Assembly: GCA_949358305.1 (NCBI GenBank)
Contig: OX442314.1
Span: forward strand, 35,211,608-35,275,607
DNA length: 64,000 nucleotides
Reading direction: 5' to 3'
DNA from: Strigamia acuminata
Taxonomy: Eukaryota > Arthropoda > Chilopoda > Geophilomorpha > Linotaeniidae
How positions within the stretch are numbered: position 1 is the stretch's first letter; every line of letters begins with the position of its first letter. Position numbers and translations under genes: made by a program. Below, one piece after another: positions 33,401 through 44,278 of this stretch. Below the pieces are notes generated by a model, which saw only the letters and a program-made list of their open reading frames with translations, ran no database searches and was not told the origin of the DNA.

Positions 33401-33945
33401 CTAACGGCAGTGTTTATGATTACGACACGGGGCTGACCACGTTTGGGATTGGGCGTGTTTGGTCCAATATCCCAAGTAGAGGTTTGTGGTCGGTGCAGAT
33501 TGTGTCGCCTCCTTGGTTGCAACAAACATGTTGCACATACAGAACATACGTGATGTATTCGCTGTTTGTGTTTTAAAAGGCTTCTTTCTTTTTCCACCTT
33601 TAAAAAATTTCTGGATTAGGTCATCTTGTTCGCTACCTTCAATAAACCGTCTGTTATCCTCGCCTGGATATTTGTCTTTGTCGTCTAAACGATGAAAAAT
33701 TGCATAACATACTTTTCCTTGGTTTATTATCAAAGTACAGTGTTGGTATGTTCTTTGTTTATTCGGCCACCAATTAAGTAGATAGTCTTTTATTGCAGCT
33801 ATCCCATGGTATGCTCTTGGAATGTCCCTGGTCACCGAGACATACCATCTGTTGGTTCGTAGGTCATAAATTTCTGTGTAATTGGTGATGCCAAATGGTG
33901 TGAAAAATACACTGATGTGTGGCAGCGACTGCTCATTGAAGGTTC
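33401..33945 (-). pseudogene. Kelch-repeat protein fragment
   Basis: The minus strand reads TPFGITNYTEIYDLRTNRWY, VSVTRDIPRAYHGIAAIK and, after a one-base shift, TIYLIGGRINKEHTNTV. This is a Kelch blade (xxYDxxTNxW ... PRxxHGxA ... YxIGG), as in BTB-Kelch substrate adaptors of cullin-3. The continuation in the first frame (KVCYAIFHRLDDKDKYPGED...) recurs in the copies near 57100-57200 and 60480-60540. The frameshift and truncation suggest a pseudogene or a duplicated exon. Confidence 0.6.
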
Positions 33946-34231
33946 TGCCAACTCAATCTACAAATAAAATAAAAACAAAAAATAAAAAATAAAAAGACCA
34001 GGCTGAAGTTGCACAACATTACATTTGCGATAGTCTACGGACAGATGGTTATCCAATGTTAACGTTTCTCAAAATCTATACCTTAGAATTTTCTGAATAT
34101 TGGCCGGCGTGTTACCAGGAGGGTCCCCTTTAATTTTATCAGGTTTTATAAAAACCATCAATTTTTGTTTTGCTATTTTCTTCGCATATAAACTGATCAT
34201 TAATCAGTAACACGCGAAATATGTAATTGAA
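33946..34231. other. Intergenic DNA
   Basis: AT-rich with no supported gene or repeat. Confidence 0.4.
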
Positions 34232-34516
34232 TTACACATACAGTTCATTGAGCATAATTGGGCTTATATTGACTTCTCGAGTGACTCGAGGACAACTCGG
34301 CTGCTCTCTGCTGACATCCACAGCTTGTGTGCCGCTGGTCCCAGCTTGCGTGCCCTAGAATTTAAGAAATAATTTTTTTAAAAAAAGTAAAATTATTAAT
34401 TTTTAATACCCGCACTTCTCTCTTAATTGCTCGGTTTGTGACGGTTACATTATTACGAGCCGCCTCGCCGAAAAGCTCTTCGAAAGTGCTGGAACTTTGC
34501 CGTCGAATCTGACGGC
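34232..34516 (-). CDS. 3' end of an unrecognised two-exon gene
   Basis: Exon 34516-34410 follows AAACAG and gives 35 codons ending NNVTVTNRAIKREVR, then a GGTATT donor. A 55-bp intron (34409-34355) ends TTCTAG. Exon 34354-34232 continues in the same phase, GTQAGTSGTQAVDVSREQ ... MLNELYV, then TAA. The exact phase join across a short intron supports real coding. Low-complexity S/T/R content; no domain recognised. Upstream exons were not found with confidence; a short CDNGLARPND stretch near 34525-34560 is a candidate. Confidence 0.45.
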
Positions 34517-34519
34517 CTG

Positions 34520-35132
34520 TTTATATCATTTGGTCTTGCCAGTCCATTATCGCACGCATATCCGGAGAGAGTGAATTGCATGAATTTGGAGTAAAATAGT
34601 GAACTTAGACTGAGTAAATCTGGAGAAACAGAAAAGAAAATAGATAGAGAGGCTAAAACCAAATGAAATACATGTAGATGAAGTTTGATAGCCTGCGATA
34701 ACCAAGATATCAGTAGGTATTTATAAAAGTCAAGCAATGGACAGTGAGTGAGGCAGATTGTCTGGAGTTTACTGAGGGGGTGCTGTAAAGGTGGGATGTT
34801 TTCCAGTCAACAGAGAGAAGGTTGGAAGAAGGTTTCAGTTTGGGGTTGTCAATATCTACACTTCTTCAGCTTGTAACGTACAGGATGGGCAATAGACTTT
34901 GATGGAATCTAGCCTGGAGAAACAGAACAGAACAGATAAAATATCGACAAATGTATGGAATTAGAACAACAGAACATCGAATCAATACATGTTGTTGCGG
35001 TAGTACGGGCAGATGGGTCCCAGACAGTTGTCCGGGTGCAGCGACGAAATTAAATTTGGCACAAAATAAGGAAAAAATAACAGATGTACTAGTAGTTCAC
35101 TTTAGTGACGCCCATTTTAGTGACGACTTTTT
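34520..35132. other. Intergenic DNA
   Basis: No supported gene. Short open frames here have no recognisable content. Confidence 0.35.
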
Positions 35133-35205
35133 CACTAACCTCAACTAACCTCAATTAACGTCAACTAACGTCAACTAACCTTCACTAACCTTCACTAACC
35201 TCTTG
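35133..35205. repeat. Minisatellite of about 10-bp units
   Basis: Seven or so units of CAACTAACCT with variants CAATTAACGT and TTCACTAACC in direct order. Confidence 0.8.
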
Positions 35206-36078
35206 TCGCTAAAACGGGCGTTGCTAGAGTCAACTAATCCGAAAATAACTGTAGAAAATCCACCCCCTTCTTCAATCAATCAATGACAATAATTAATCAA
35301 AGAACTAGATCGCTCACCTCGGCCGCGCGCTGTCCTCGGCACAAGCTGTCTTTTGCTCAATTTTGATGAATTTTTCTTGCAACGACTGTTAGTTGGTATT
35401 CAGACACCTCGCCCTCCTTTATTTGTGTATGTACTGTATGTTAAGACCTGAACTGATCACTTTTTTATGATTCCTGTCAACTGGTCCTTTAGTGTTGCTT
35501 TACTGGTTGGCTAATTAGTTTATAGTTGCAAATTTATTTGAATGTTCTTCAATGGAATCTAATCTCTCTTGTTTGGTATTTGTTTGATGTTCAAATCTTC
35601 ACGTAAATTGGTGTGGAACTCTGCTATCCCTTATTCTTTATTATGTTCTGCACACAGCAGAGAAATGATGAGGAACCACTAACCTAGCTATCCACTCATC
35701 TTGAAATTGCGATTAGGAAAAATGAAATACATCAGGCAACATTTTATCCTGAGGAATGTCAAGTGCGTTTTCTGGCGTTGATTGTACTGTTCAGCTTTAA
35801 CTGGCATTGGCGGCCTGGAATGTTGATCCCTCAGGTTGGTGTCAACTGCCCCTATGTGACGCAACATACAGCTGAGGTGGTGTTAGCAGAAAAAAATCCG
35901 TCTAAAAACAGCTAATGTACACCCAAAAGACCTCCTGGTCTGTAGTGCGTTTATTCTTAGGCTCTTCTGTTTCCTTTGCAACAGGAAACGCATATTTCCA
36001 TTTTTTTGCTTGTTGCACTCGTTAGATGAGGTCCAATTGGCACAAAATTGCATCCAAACCCAAACCAAAATAAAATTA
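35206..36078. other. Intergenic DNA with one exon-like patch
   Basis: On the minus strand 35395-35319 reads about 24 open codons (QSLQEKFIKIEQKTACAEDS) and then a GAG|GTGAGC donor; it could be an exon of an unknown gene. The rest shows no gene. Confidence 0.3.
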
Positions 36079-36100
36079 CACTGGTTTGGTTAATGGGTCC

Positions 36101-36286
36101 TAGTATGTATCTTACTAATTGTAATTTATGTTGAGGATGGTTGAAATGAAAGGTCAGTCATATTAGGCTAAGAACTAACAAGTGAAGTTTATTCGGGGTC
36201 AAGCTACAAGGTGGCGCTGGGGGTACAGCGCCTGAGGCAAAGATAACGTCACTACACAAAACATGCAGTGAAGTCCGAACACAGCA
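36101..36286 (-). repeat. GypC 3' LTR
   Basis: In the minus sense begins TGCTGTGTTCGG and ends ACATACATACTA. AATGGGGAATGA, adjacent on the inner side, is the polypurine tract. Confidence 0.9.
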
Positions 36287-36384
36287 TCATTCCCCATTAA
36301 TGGCACATTAATCAGATAACACAAGATAATAAAACGAAATCATGATAATGAACCAAATCAATTAATACATAAAAACTAGTACAC

Positions 36385-39300
36385 TTAATCTCTAGTGTCG
36401 AATCCATAAAATTGTGTCGGGTTACGCGTGCGCTGAGGGTGGCGATACGGCACAACAGGAGTATTGGTCGGAACAGGAGGCGGTGTAGGAGCCGGGGTTG
36501 CGACACGAACATTTGGGGGGTCAGGTGAGTTAGGAGGAGCATCCAAAACCGGCGGTTGTGTCACAAGCTGTGTGTCCCTCTGGTTTGAGTCGTCAATTAT
36601 CAAAGGAAAATGTCCGCGATTCCCTCCCCCCTCCGGAGTTTGAGCGTGCAAAGTCTGGCGTTTTCGGAGCTGGTCCGCATGTCGGTTCCAAATTATGGCA
36701 TTTCCGACGGCCACATCGTACGTGGTGGACGATGTCTTTTGCGATATTATTCCAGGAACCCATCTCGCGGCGTGCAGATAGTCGCGCGCGAACACCAATT
36801 CACCAGGCTCGAAGGAACGACGCGTTTCCACAGTTGTTGGCTCCGGCATTAAGCGGGGGTTCAACAAATGTAATCTAGTTCGTACACTTCGTTGTAGAAA
36901 TGCCTCGGACGGCGTAGTCCGTGTAGAAACGTGCGGCGTCGAGCGATAGGCAATTAAAAATTGGTCAACGGCTTCTGAAATGCTCAAATTCAAATTTAGA
37001 AATTTTCCGACTTGATTCTTAAATGTCTTCACGAAGCCTTCCACTGCTCCGTTGGTAGCTGGGTGGAAAGGCGGTGAACGAGTGTGTCGGATGCCGTTTC
37101 GTGACAAAAAGTCAACAAATTCCGCTGAAGTGAATTGCGGCCCGTTGTCGGAGTGAACGTGAATCGGCAAGCCGTGACGTTTAAACCAACATTTTAGGAC
37201 CGCAATTGTTGCTTTCGAGGTAGTGGTGGTCATCGCACGGACTTCGCACCACTTGGTGCGCGCATCCACAGCCAGCAGGAACATCTTGCTATGAAAGGGG
37301 CCGGCGAAATCGAGGTGAATTCGCCCCCAAATTTCGTCGGGAATGGGCCAACGCAAGTCGGACGTCTTAGGCGGATCCGGGAGTGCGCGCTGGCACACGT
37401 CGCACGAACGCACCATCGACTCAATGTCACGGTCGATTGACGGCCACCACACTGTTGAACGAGCGAGCGACTTGGTGCGAACGATTCCGAAATGTCCTGC
37501 GTGCAACTCCGTCAGGACCGCACGGCGAAGCTGTTCTGGCACGACTAGACGCTCCGACAGGAACAAGAATGGTCCATGCGTGGAGAAGGCGAACCTGTGC
37601 TTATAAAAATTTATTAAGTCAGGTGTCTTCGATTTCCATTCGTCTCGGATGCACTGCAGAACTGCTTGCAATTGGGCGTCTGCGTCGTATGCTGCCCGCA
37701 AGGCTGCCTGCGATACCGGAAACTGTGAGAGAGAAACGGAAAAAATTTCGTTAACGTGCATGTCGAGGTCTTCTCGACCGTCAACTACGGGTTGAGGATT
37801 GCGAGACAATCCGTCTGCAATTTGGTTGTCGACAGCAGGCACATGCTCGATAGCATAATCGTAGGCGCTTAGGAAAATTGCCCACCGGTGCAGGCGAGCG
37901 GCGACAATTTGATTGCATCCTTTCTTCTCTCCGAAAATGGCCACCAGCGGTTTGTGGTCAGTTCGTAAAATGAATTTTCTCCCAAACAGGTGGTGGTGGA
38001 AGCGGCAAACGCCATAAACGATCGCAAGACCTTCACGGTCGATTTGCGCATAATTTTTCTGCGCGCTGGACAAGAGGGAGCTGGCAAAGGCGATTGGACG
38101 ATGAATTCCATTTTCTACGTGGGAAATAAAGGCGCCCACACCGACCGGCGAGGCATCAACGGTCAGATAAAGTTGTTTCTTTGCGTCGTAGTGTGCCAGC
38201 GCTGAATCGACAGTTACTGCAGCCTTGACCTTCGTCCAGGCCTTGTGTTGTTCCGGTCCCCATGTCCACGGCGTATCGTCGCGCGTGAGGCGATAAAGCG
38301 GCTCTAATAAAGTGGATAAATTATTAATAAATTTGCCATAATAGTTTATGAGCCCCAGGAACGATTTGAGCGATAAAACGTCGGTGGGCTGCATGGCGTT
38401 GCGAAGTGGAGCCAATTTTGAGTCCACGGGCGTGATTCCTTGCTTGGAAATGTTCAGCCCTAAAAACTGCACACAAGCACGCAAAAACTTGCACTTTTTC
38501 CTATTTAATGTTAAATTGGCTTTGTTAAATGCACCCAATAGTTGATCCAGGTTGCATAAGTGGGCTGCGTTTGTGGCACCAGTCACAGCCGAATCATCAA
38601 TGAACGGCTGTGTACTCTCGACTTTGGCTGTTAATTTGTCCATCTCGCGTTGGAAGATTGCCGGCGCGCTGGATATCCCGTAAAAAAGTCTATTTACTGT
38701 GAAGAGACCCAAGTGGGTATTAATTGTGCACACTAGTTTACTCTCTGCATCCAACTCCAGCTGGTTGTAGGCGTGATTCATATCTAGAGTAGAATACGTC
38801 TCACCGCCCGACAACTTCGCTGCAACGTCTTCAAACAGAGGTAAAGGGTAAGAGTTGGGGAGAACCGCCTTATTTATGGTTCTATTATAGCATCCCGCTA
38901 TCTTTAGTGTGCCATCTGATTTAAGGACATGCATAATAGGTGTCGCCCATTTGGAAGAAGCGACAGGAGTTATGATACCTAAATCCTGCAGTCTGCGCAG
39001 CTCTTCCTCCAGTCGTGGCTTCATCGCGAGTGGAACTGGATAATTCTTCAAAAATATCGGTTGCACGGCCGGATCGATGTCGATGTGGACCTTGTGTACG
39101 TTGTAACATCCGATTTCTTCGCGAAAAACGTTGGCGTGACGTTCCAAAATCGTGTCCAAACCGTCGGACGACGTCTTGTCGAGCGTCTCGGGCGTTGGCG
39201 TCGACGTGGACAACGAAAATACTTCCGCGCCCACCAATTGACCAGTGGCCGACAGCAAACCAAATGCTTCGAGCCAGTCGCGGCCAAGGAGTGGAATGGG

Positions 39301-40443
39301 GCCGTGGGTCGCCACACACAACGGCAGACGAAAGTCGCGATCACGATAACGAACCGGAACTTCGCATACCCCTTCCATTCGGAGTGTCGTGCCGCCGTAC
39401 GTGTTCATCTGGATCGGAAGGGGCTGCAATGGAAAATCAGAAAAATATTTAGTATAAGTTTCGAGGTTCACAAAAGTGGCGCCTGCTCCCGTGTCCATTT
39501 CCATCAAAAGATTGACATGAGCAACTTTGACGGCCATAATAATTGGTTGTGTGGCTCTAATGCCAATCGCGTTGACGGTCGTCGTCAGGTCCGGCTCGAC
39601 AGCGTAGTACGTGAGCTGTTGTGGCATCTCGACCGCATGGACTGGAGCTGGTGACTTCAATACCGACCGGCAAACTGGTTTGATGTGGCCAGTTTTCCCG
39701 CATCCGTGGCACGTGGCATCGCGAAAACGGCACGCTTCGCGCGTGTGCGACTTACTGCCGCAAGCAGAACACACCGACGCATTTCCTTTCGAATTGGATG
39801 GCTGGCGGACTGCTTGAGATGAGGTAGTGCCCCTCGAGGAGCGTTTTCTACCTTTAAACGCATCGTGACGTGGTTTGGAGTCGTGGTGGAGTTTGTGCAC
39901 CGGCAGCGCCGACGCATTTTGCGTCGCGATCGTCGAAAATTCCTTTTGCGACACTTCTGCAGCGGCAGCGAACTCGACCGCCTCGTCAAAAGTTAAGTCT
40001 TTCTTCAACGTGAGCGCCTGCTGCACCTGCTCATTCTGGAGGCCACAAAGAAAGCGATTTCTCAATTCATTGGTTTTGTCGGTAAACTCACAATTTTGGG
40101 CCAGGTCCTGAAGAGCGAGAGAATATTCCAATACAGATTCATTCGGCAGTCGGTCACGGCGGTGAAAACGGCGAATTTCTCCCAGCACGAGCGGCTTCGC
40201 GCGTGCATTCTTCTGCATTAAAGCCACCAGCTCCGCGTACTTCAAGTCAGCAGCCTCCTTCGGCGCCGCGAGCGTGTCCAGCTGCTTAAACGTCGGCATG
40301 CCGACGTACGCCAGCAGCGTGTGGACCTTCTCCTGGTCATCGACGATTTTATTACAAGCAAAAATACTTGTCATACGCTTGCAATATAGGCCCCAATCCT
40401 CTGTTGGATCGTATTCCCGCGGTGTCCCTTTTAGAGCTGACAT
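36385..40443 (-). CDS. GypC Gag-Pol polyprotein
   Basis: One uninterrupted frame of 1352 codons starting MSALKGTPREYDPTEDW. Domains: capsid-like 1-170; two CCHC knuckles at 225-238 and 245-258; aspartic protease DTGAGA at 317-322; RT about 450-650 with the active site FIDD (614-617) in place of the usual YxDD; RNase H D763, E804, D829; integrase zinc residues H981, H984, C1014, C1017 and catalytic D1045, D1099, E1135 (D35E). A P-rich tail ends the protein. No stop or shift is visible. The F-for-Y and the S after DD (FIDDSAV) in RT are unusual and might lower activity. Confidence 0.93.
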   Translation of the reverse strand: MSALKGTPREYDPTEDWGLYCKRMTSIFACNKIVDDQEKVHTLLAYVGMPTFKQLDTLAAPKEAADLKYAELVALMQKNARAKPLVLGEIRRFHRRDRLPNESVLEYSLALQDLAQNCEFTDKTNELRNRFLCGLQNEQVQQALTLKKDLTFDEAVEFAAAAEVSQKEFSTIATQNASALPVHKLHHDSKPRHDAFKGRKRSSRGTTSSQAVRQPSNSKGNASVCSACGSKSHTREACRFRDATCHGCGKTGHIKPVCRSVLKSPAPVHAVEMPQQLTYYAVEPDLTTTVNAIGIRATQPIIMAVKVAHVNLLMEMDTGAGATFVNLETYTKYFSDFPLQPLPIQMNTYGGTTLRMEGVCEVPVRYRDRDFRLPLCVATHGPIPLLGRDWLEAFGLLSATGQLVGAEVFSLSTSTPTPETLDKTSSDGLDTILERHANVFREEIGCYNVHKVHIDIDPAVQPIFLKNYPVPLAMKPRLEEELRRLQDLGIITPVASSKWATPIMHVLKSDGTLKIAGCYNRTINKAVLPNSYPLPLFEDVAAKLSGGETYSTLDMNHAYNQLELDAESKLVCTINTHLGLFTVNRLFYGISSAPAIFQREMDKLTAKVESTQPFIDDSAVTGATNAAHLCNLDQLLGAFNKANLTLNRKKCKFLRACVQFLGLNISKQGITPVDSKLAPLRNAMQPTDVLSLKSFLGLINYYGKFINNLSTLLEPLYRLTRDDTPWTWGPEQHKAWTKVKAAVTVDSALAHYDAKKQLYLTVDASPVGVGAFISHVENGIHRPIAFASSLLSSAQKNYAQIDREGLAIVYGVCRFHHHLFGRKFILRTDHKPLVAIFGEKKGCNQIVAARLHRWAIFLSAYDYAIEHVPAVDNQIADGLSRNPQPVVDGREDLDMHVNEIFSVSLSQFPVSQAALRAAYDADAQLQAVLQCIRDEWKSKTPDLINFYKHRFAFSTHGPFLFLSERLVVPEQLRRAVLTELHAGHFGIVRTKSLARSTVWWPSIDRDIESMVRSCDVCQRALPDPPKTSDLRWPIPDEIWGRIHLDFAGPFHSKMFLLAVDARTKWCEVRAMTTTTSKATIAVLKCWFKRHGLPIHVHSDNGPQFTSAEFVDFLSRNGIRHTRSPPFHPATNGAVEGFVKTFKNQVGKFLNLNLSISEAVDQFLIAYRSTPHVSTRTTPSEAFLQRSVRTRLHLLNPRLMPEPTTVETRRSFEPGELVFARDYLHAARWVPGIISQKTSSTTYDVAVGNAIIWNRHADQLRKRQTLHAQTPEGGGNRGHFPLIIDDSNQRDTQLVTQPPVLDAPPNSPDPPNVRVATPAPTPPPVPTNTPVVPYRHPQRTRNPTQFYGFDTRD

Positions 40444-40619
40444 TTTGATGGCAAAAGTCGGCGTTGAGTACGAAAACGCGAGGAAATTACGACAATGGAA
40501 CGTAGGCCTAACGTCGGGACGGCGTGGTCAGCAACGGGCCGAAAAAGCGCTCAAAAAGTTCGAAAAACACGATAAAACTTGCGTCGCTACTGGATTCATT
40601 AGTTGCACGTGGATTCCGG

Positions 40620-40637
40620 ATCCTTATCTCGTCGCCA
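40620..40637 (-). other. GypC primer-binding site, tRNA-Ser(GCU)-like
   Basis: The minus strand reads TGGCGACGAGATAAGGAT two bases after the LTR. The first ten bases are the complement of the 3' end of animal tRNA-Ser(GCU), CTCGTCGCCA. Confidence 0.7.
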
Positions 40638-40639
40638 TT

Positions 40640-40825
40640 TAGTATGTATCTTACTAATTGTAATTTATGTTGAGGATGGTTGAAATGAAAGGTCAGTCAT
40701 ATTAGGCTAAGAACTAACAAGTGAAGTTTATTCGGGGTCAAGCTACAAGGTGGCGCTGGGGGTACAGCGCCTGAGGCAAAGATAACGTCACTACACAAAA
40801 CATGCAGTGAAGTCCGAACACAGCA
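40640..40825 (-). repeat. GypC 5' LTR
   Basis: Same 186 bp as 36101-36286. The outer side is followed by GGTCC. Together with GGTCC at 36096 it gives a clear 5-bp duplication. Confidence 0.9.
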
Positions 40826-40830
40826 GGTCC

Positions 40831-41060
40831 GCCATCACGTTGTCTGTGGGTACGAAGTTGAGTCGTATATTTCCTACTTCATCTTTGACGAACACGTACT
40901 TTCTTAAAATATGTTTTGTCCGATCGCTTGGCTGGACATCCTCAGAAAAATTGATCGCTGATTAACTGTCACAAAACCCGTCCAGTCCTGCTTGCATGTT
41001 TTCCATCTTCAATTCTGCAACTAATATTCGTAGCCGTTTGAGTTCCTTAACCCCTTCCGA
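40831..41060 (-). pseudogene. Copia RNase H remnant interrupted by GypC
   Basis: The minus strand reads ALSEGVKELKRLRILVAELK, then, after an in-frame stop, SAINFSEDVQPSDRTKHILR and NFVPTDNVMAD: the RNase H end of Ty1/Copia pol (QSAI...RTKHI...VADxLTKP). Beyond GypC, 36100-36080 supplies PLTKPV on the minus strand. So one Copia frame was cut by GypC exactly at the GGTCC target site. The rest of the Copia element is not recognisable on the right. Confidence 0.8.
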
Positions 41061-41418
41061 TAATGCTACTGTCCATTTAATCCTTTAAATTTACTTGACC
41101 TGTTTCTAAAATGCTGAGAATTGAGAGATCATTGTTTGAACTGTCTTATATCCCTTGTTGACACCGTGGGGCATTTATTTGGACCAGTTGTCTTTCTTTG
41201 TCAGTACATTGGCCAGTTATCTGGCAAGCATTTGAACTTTATCTTTCAGGTAGTCTGGTCTACTTTTGTCAGGAATGCTTCCAATACACAGTACTTCCTA
41301 TACATAAAAACTGCTTTAAAATCCATTTTTTTAAATTTGGAAATTTACTTTCTCTTCCAGTGTTTCAACGATTTTCAACGATTTGGTTAGAATTTTCAAA
41401 CACTTGAGTTTTTCTAGC

Positions 41419-41830
41419 GCGGCCTGGTAGGAATAACTGTTATTAACATATGTAATTTTCAACCAATAGTGATGCTTTCCGTCGGCATAGCAACAGTGAC
41501 GTGTTTTGTGATATTCCATTTCGCGCTTCTCAGCCGTTGTTTTCTATCGGTTCGAGCACTTCGATATTCGCAATTTCCATTTGTTTTTCGGTTGTATTCG
41601 TGCAGAATTGTATCGATGTATGACCCAGGAGCTGGATTCAGGTTGGATTTTAAGTCGATGGTTTGAATTTTGGTTGATATTTCTTGGTTTGTTGACGTAT
41701 AAGTGTGTTTGGAATCCATTTTAGGCCTAATCTCAATTCGAAATGAAATATTTGTTAATGTGTAGGCTGAGAGTTTACAAATGGCTCAGAAAATAACTTT
41801 TATTTGCTCTTGAATCTTGATTGGTGTATT
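41419..41830 (-). repeat. Duplicated segment with a PG-rich ORF, copy 1
   Basis: About 400 bp nearly matching 58371-58770. Both carry a minus-strand ATG frame, here 86 codons (MDSKHTYTSTNQEISTK... NPAPGSYIDTILHEY...). NPAPGSYID resembles the STPG/SHIPPO motif of sperm-tail and ciliary proteins, but a single motif is weak evidence. The first 60 or so residues are conserved between copies while the tails differ by frameshift. It could be a first exon of a duplicated gene. Confidence 0.5.
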
Positions 41831-42399
41831 TTATTTTTTTAAAAATTGAATATTTATTTGTAAATCCGGCGGGAGCGGCTCGATCTTCCATTCCATTGTA
41901 GAAAAAAAAATTATTAGTCTGGAGAAATTAATGTTTTTTTTTTTGGGCCCAAAGAACAATTGCAATTGGCTTGCAGCATTTTTAGTGTGTTTTCGCAGAA
42001 AATCATGCGTTTCTGTGGCTAAAGTATTATTATTATTTTTTTTTTTTTGGTAAAAAAATAATTTTCATTGGATATGGACGTTTTTGGACTTTTGTGTCTT
42101 TGTAGCACAACACAGGTTGTTTAAAAAGGTGTTAAACTGCATGGAGTTGTCATTCTTGGGGCTTTATTCATTTCTATTCTGGTGTTATTCTATTCTATTT
42201 TTCTGTTTGCGAGTTGAGGCGAGGACCAAAACGAGGCGCTCAGGAAAATGTTTTTATTTCTTGCTTCACTCTCTTGTTGATGTTGAGTTTTTAATGTAAG
42301 CATTTTTAGCCACAGTCTGTCTCCATTATTTTGCATGTTTCTTTCATAACGGCAAAGATTTGATCAAGGAGTGCTTCTTTTTTGTCTATTTGAAAGTGG
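41831..42399. other. Intergenic DNA
   Basis: T-rich; poly-T runs near 41930 and 42030. No gene supported. Confidence 0.35.
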
Positions 42400-42570
42400 G
42401 GGTGTAAAATCCAACTCTCTACCTTCTTGTGGTCACCCCTGGGTCATGCTAAAAGAGAGCTCTGGTTGAAATAATGTTGGTATTTGTAGGACTGCACTTC
42501 TTATGTAAGTGTGTAGCATTTGCCAATTGTCATAATTTCTTTTCCTTATCTAAATGGTCACGTGGAAAAC
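42400..42570 (+). repeat. Dispersed repeat family, copy 2
   Basis: GGTGTAAAATCCAACTCTCTACC, then GGTCACCCCTGGGTCATGCT and AAAGAGAGCTCTGGTT match the families at 4164-4407 and 59098-59200. TTCCTTATCTAAATGGTCAC near 42541 also matches the sequence just before GypA (about 4945-4965). Confidence 0.65.
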
Positions 42571-43029
42571 ATTTAAGTTAATGGTTTCCTCATACGAAAT
42601 TAATTGATGACTCTTGCTCCGTTCCTTTCCTTCCCTATTCCAGGCAAGATTTTTAATACAAAACTTTTTCCTTGTCAAAATGGAAGTGAAATTTTTTTTT
42701 TTTAATAACTGATGGAAATCAGTTCCATGCCCTTCCTTACCCAACCTAACCCATCCTTACCTGTGCTACTGCAATCTCCAATTGCACATTCTGGGATTCA
42801 AAATGCTTGAGTTTTATATACTCCTGTGCAATGAAATATGAGTTTACATGATTAAAATCTACAAATGGAAGTACTTGGTGAAAGGGATGCTACAAATGTT
42901 TTAATTTTTCTCTTTTCAGATTTGGAAAATCCTATAGTCGTTTGCTCGGCATGTCTATTCCTTTAAGGCAAAAATGGAGGTGTAGTTCTTAATCTAGTTC
43001 ATGCTTTATCAAAGTGACTTATCTCTTTT

Positions 43030-44278
43030 GCATCTACATTTCTTCAACTTGGCCTCCTGTATTTTCCAATTTATGCTCTTGTGGTTTATTTCCTCAGCCT
43101 AACCTAGCTTAAAGGTTGCACTTTATCTTTCGTGGTTTTCTAACCTAGTCAACCTGGCAGCCGCATGGTTGCGATGATCTCTACTTTTGAGGTTATTTTT
43201 TGTTAACATAGTTTTAACCCTTCTTCTGGCCATTGCCACTATTACTGGTCCTAATGGCGCGCTTTAAGAGTGTCAGACTGTTTGAAATATAAGCTTAGAA
43301 AACTTATTGCAGTATAGAAATAATACACGACTTTTAAATGCAGATACTGTGAGATGTACAATATATACACTGCAAATTTTAAAATGAAAAATCAAACTCT
43401 TCTATTTTTGTATCCTGGCAACAACCAGTAATGGGACGACCGCACGTAGCTTCTTTCTGTGTAGTTGCATAACTCTTGCCAACTCTTGTGAATTACGTCT
43501 TTGGGCCATACTGCTTACATCAGGGATACAGCTACTTATTTGCAATGATAAGATATTCATATAAAAACTTATTAATTTTAACTACTTTTAACTTACCGGT
43601 CAGCGAACTAACTAATGTTAGTATTAACATTGCACTCCATTTCATTAGGCCACTACGACCCTCAGTTCCGTCGTAATTCGCACGTCATCACAGACTTCAC
43701 TCGGGTCTTCACTTTGGAAGTCACTTTGCACAAATAATCTTTGGAACGTCGAGTAATGTACACTGAATGCTTGTGCAACTTAACGCAGGTTGTAAAACCC
43801 GAACTTAACATAGACCGAGCTATTTGTTGAGATTCATTATTTAGGCTTTTGGGTCCGCCCAGTACTTTTTATTTGTTGCTCCAACTCAACAAATCGTCTT
43901 TTCTTCTGCGTCTACATTTCTTCAACTTGGCGTCCTGTATTTTCCAATTTATGCACTTGTGGTTTATTTCCTCAGCCTAACCTAGCTTAAAGGTTGCACT
44001 TTATCTTTTGTGGTTTTCTATCTAGTCAACCTGGTTACGATGATCTCTACTTTTGAGGTTATTGTTTGTTAACATAGTTTTAACCCCTCTTCTGGCCATT
44101 GCCACTATTCCTGGTCCTAATGGCGCACTTTAAGAGTGTCAGACTGTTTGAAATATAAGCTTAGAAAACGTATTGCAGTATAGAAATAATACACGACTTT
44201 TAAATGCAGCTACTATGAGATGTACAATATATACACTGCAAATTTTAAAATGAAAATCCAAACTCTTTTATTTTTACA
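43030..44278. repeat. Direct repeat of about 370 bp, 875 bp apart
   Basis: 43030-43410 and 43905-44278 are about 95% alike by eye (GCxTCTACATTTCTTCAACTTGG through ATACACTGCAAATTTTAAAATGAAAA). One copy lacks a short GGCAGCCGCATGG-type piece. The ends do not show TG...CA termini, so I do not call them LTRs. The 500 bp between have no supported gene. Confidence 0.75.

Larger units (their letters stand above)
36101..40825 (-). mobile_element. GypC: intact-looking 4.7-kb Ty3/Gypsy element
   Basis: Two 186-bp LTRs, the same by eye, enclose one 1352-codon gag-pol frame on the minus strand. GGTCC lies at 36096-36100 and 40826-40830 as the target duplication. PBS and polypurine tract are in place. 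The compact size, single ORF, two zinc knuckles and tRNA-Ser primer fit the Mag-like group of Gypsy elements. It sits in the RNase H region of an older Copia element. Confidence 0.92.

Noticed and set aside
43650-43860. Tc1/mariner-like transposase N-terminal piece on the minus strand
   Set aside because: A helix-turn-helix-like wording (LRQVAQAFSVHYSTFQRL) is visible, but it needs frame changes and has no DDE region; too weak to annotate.
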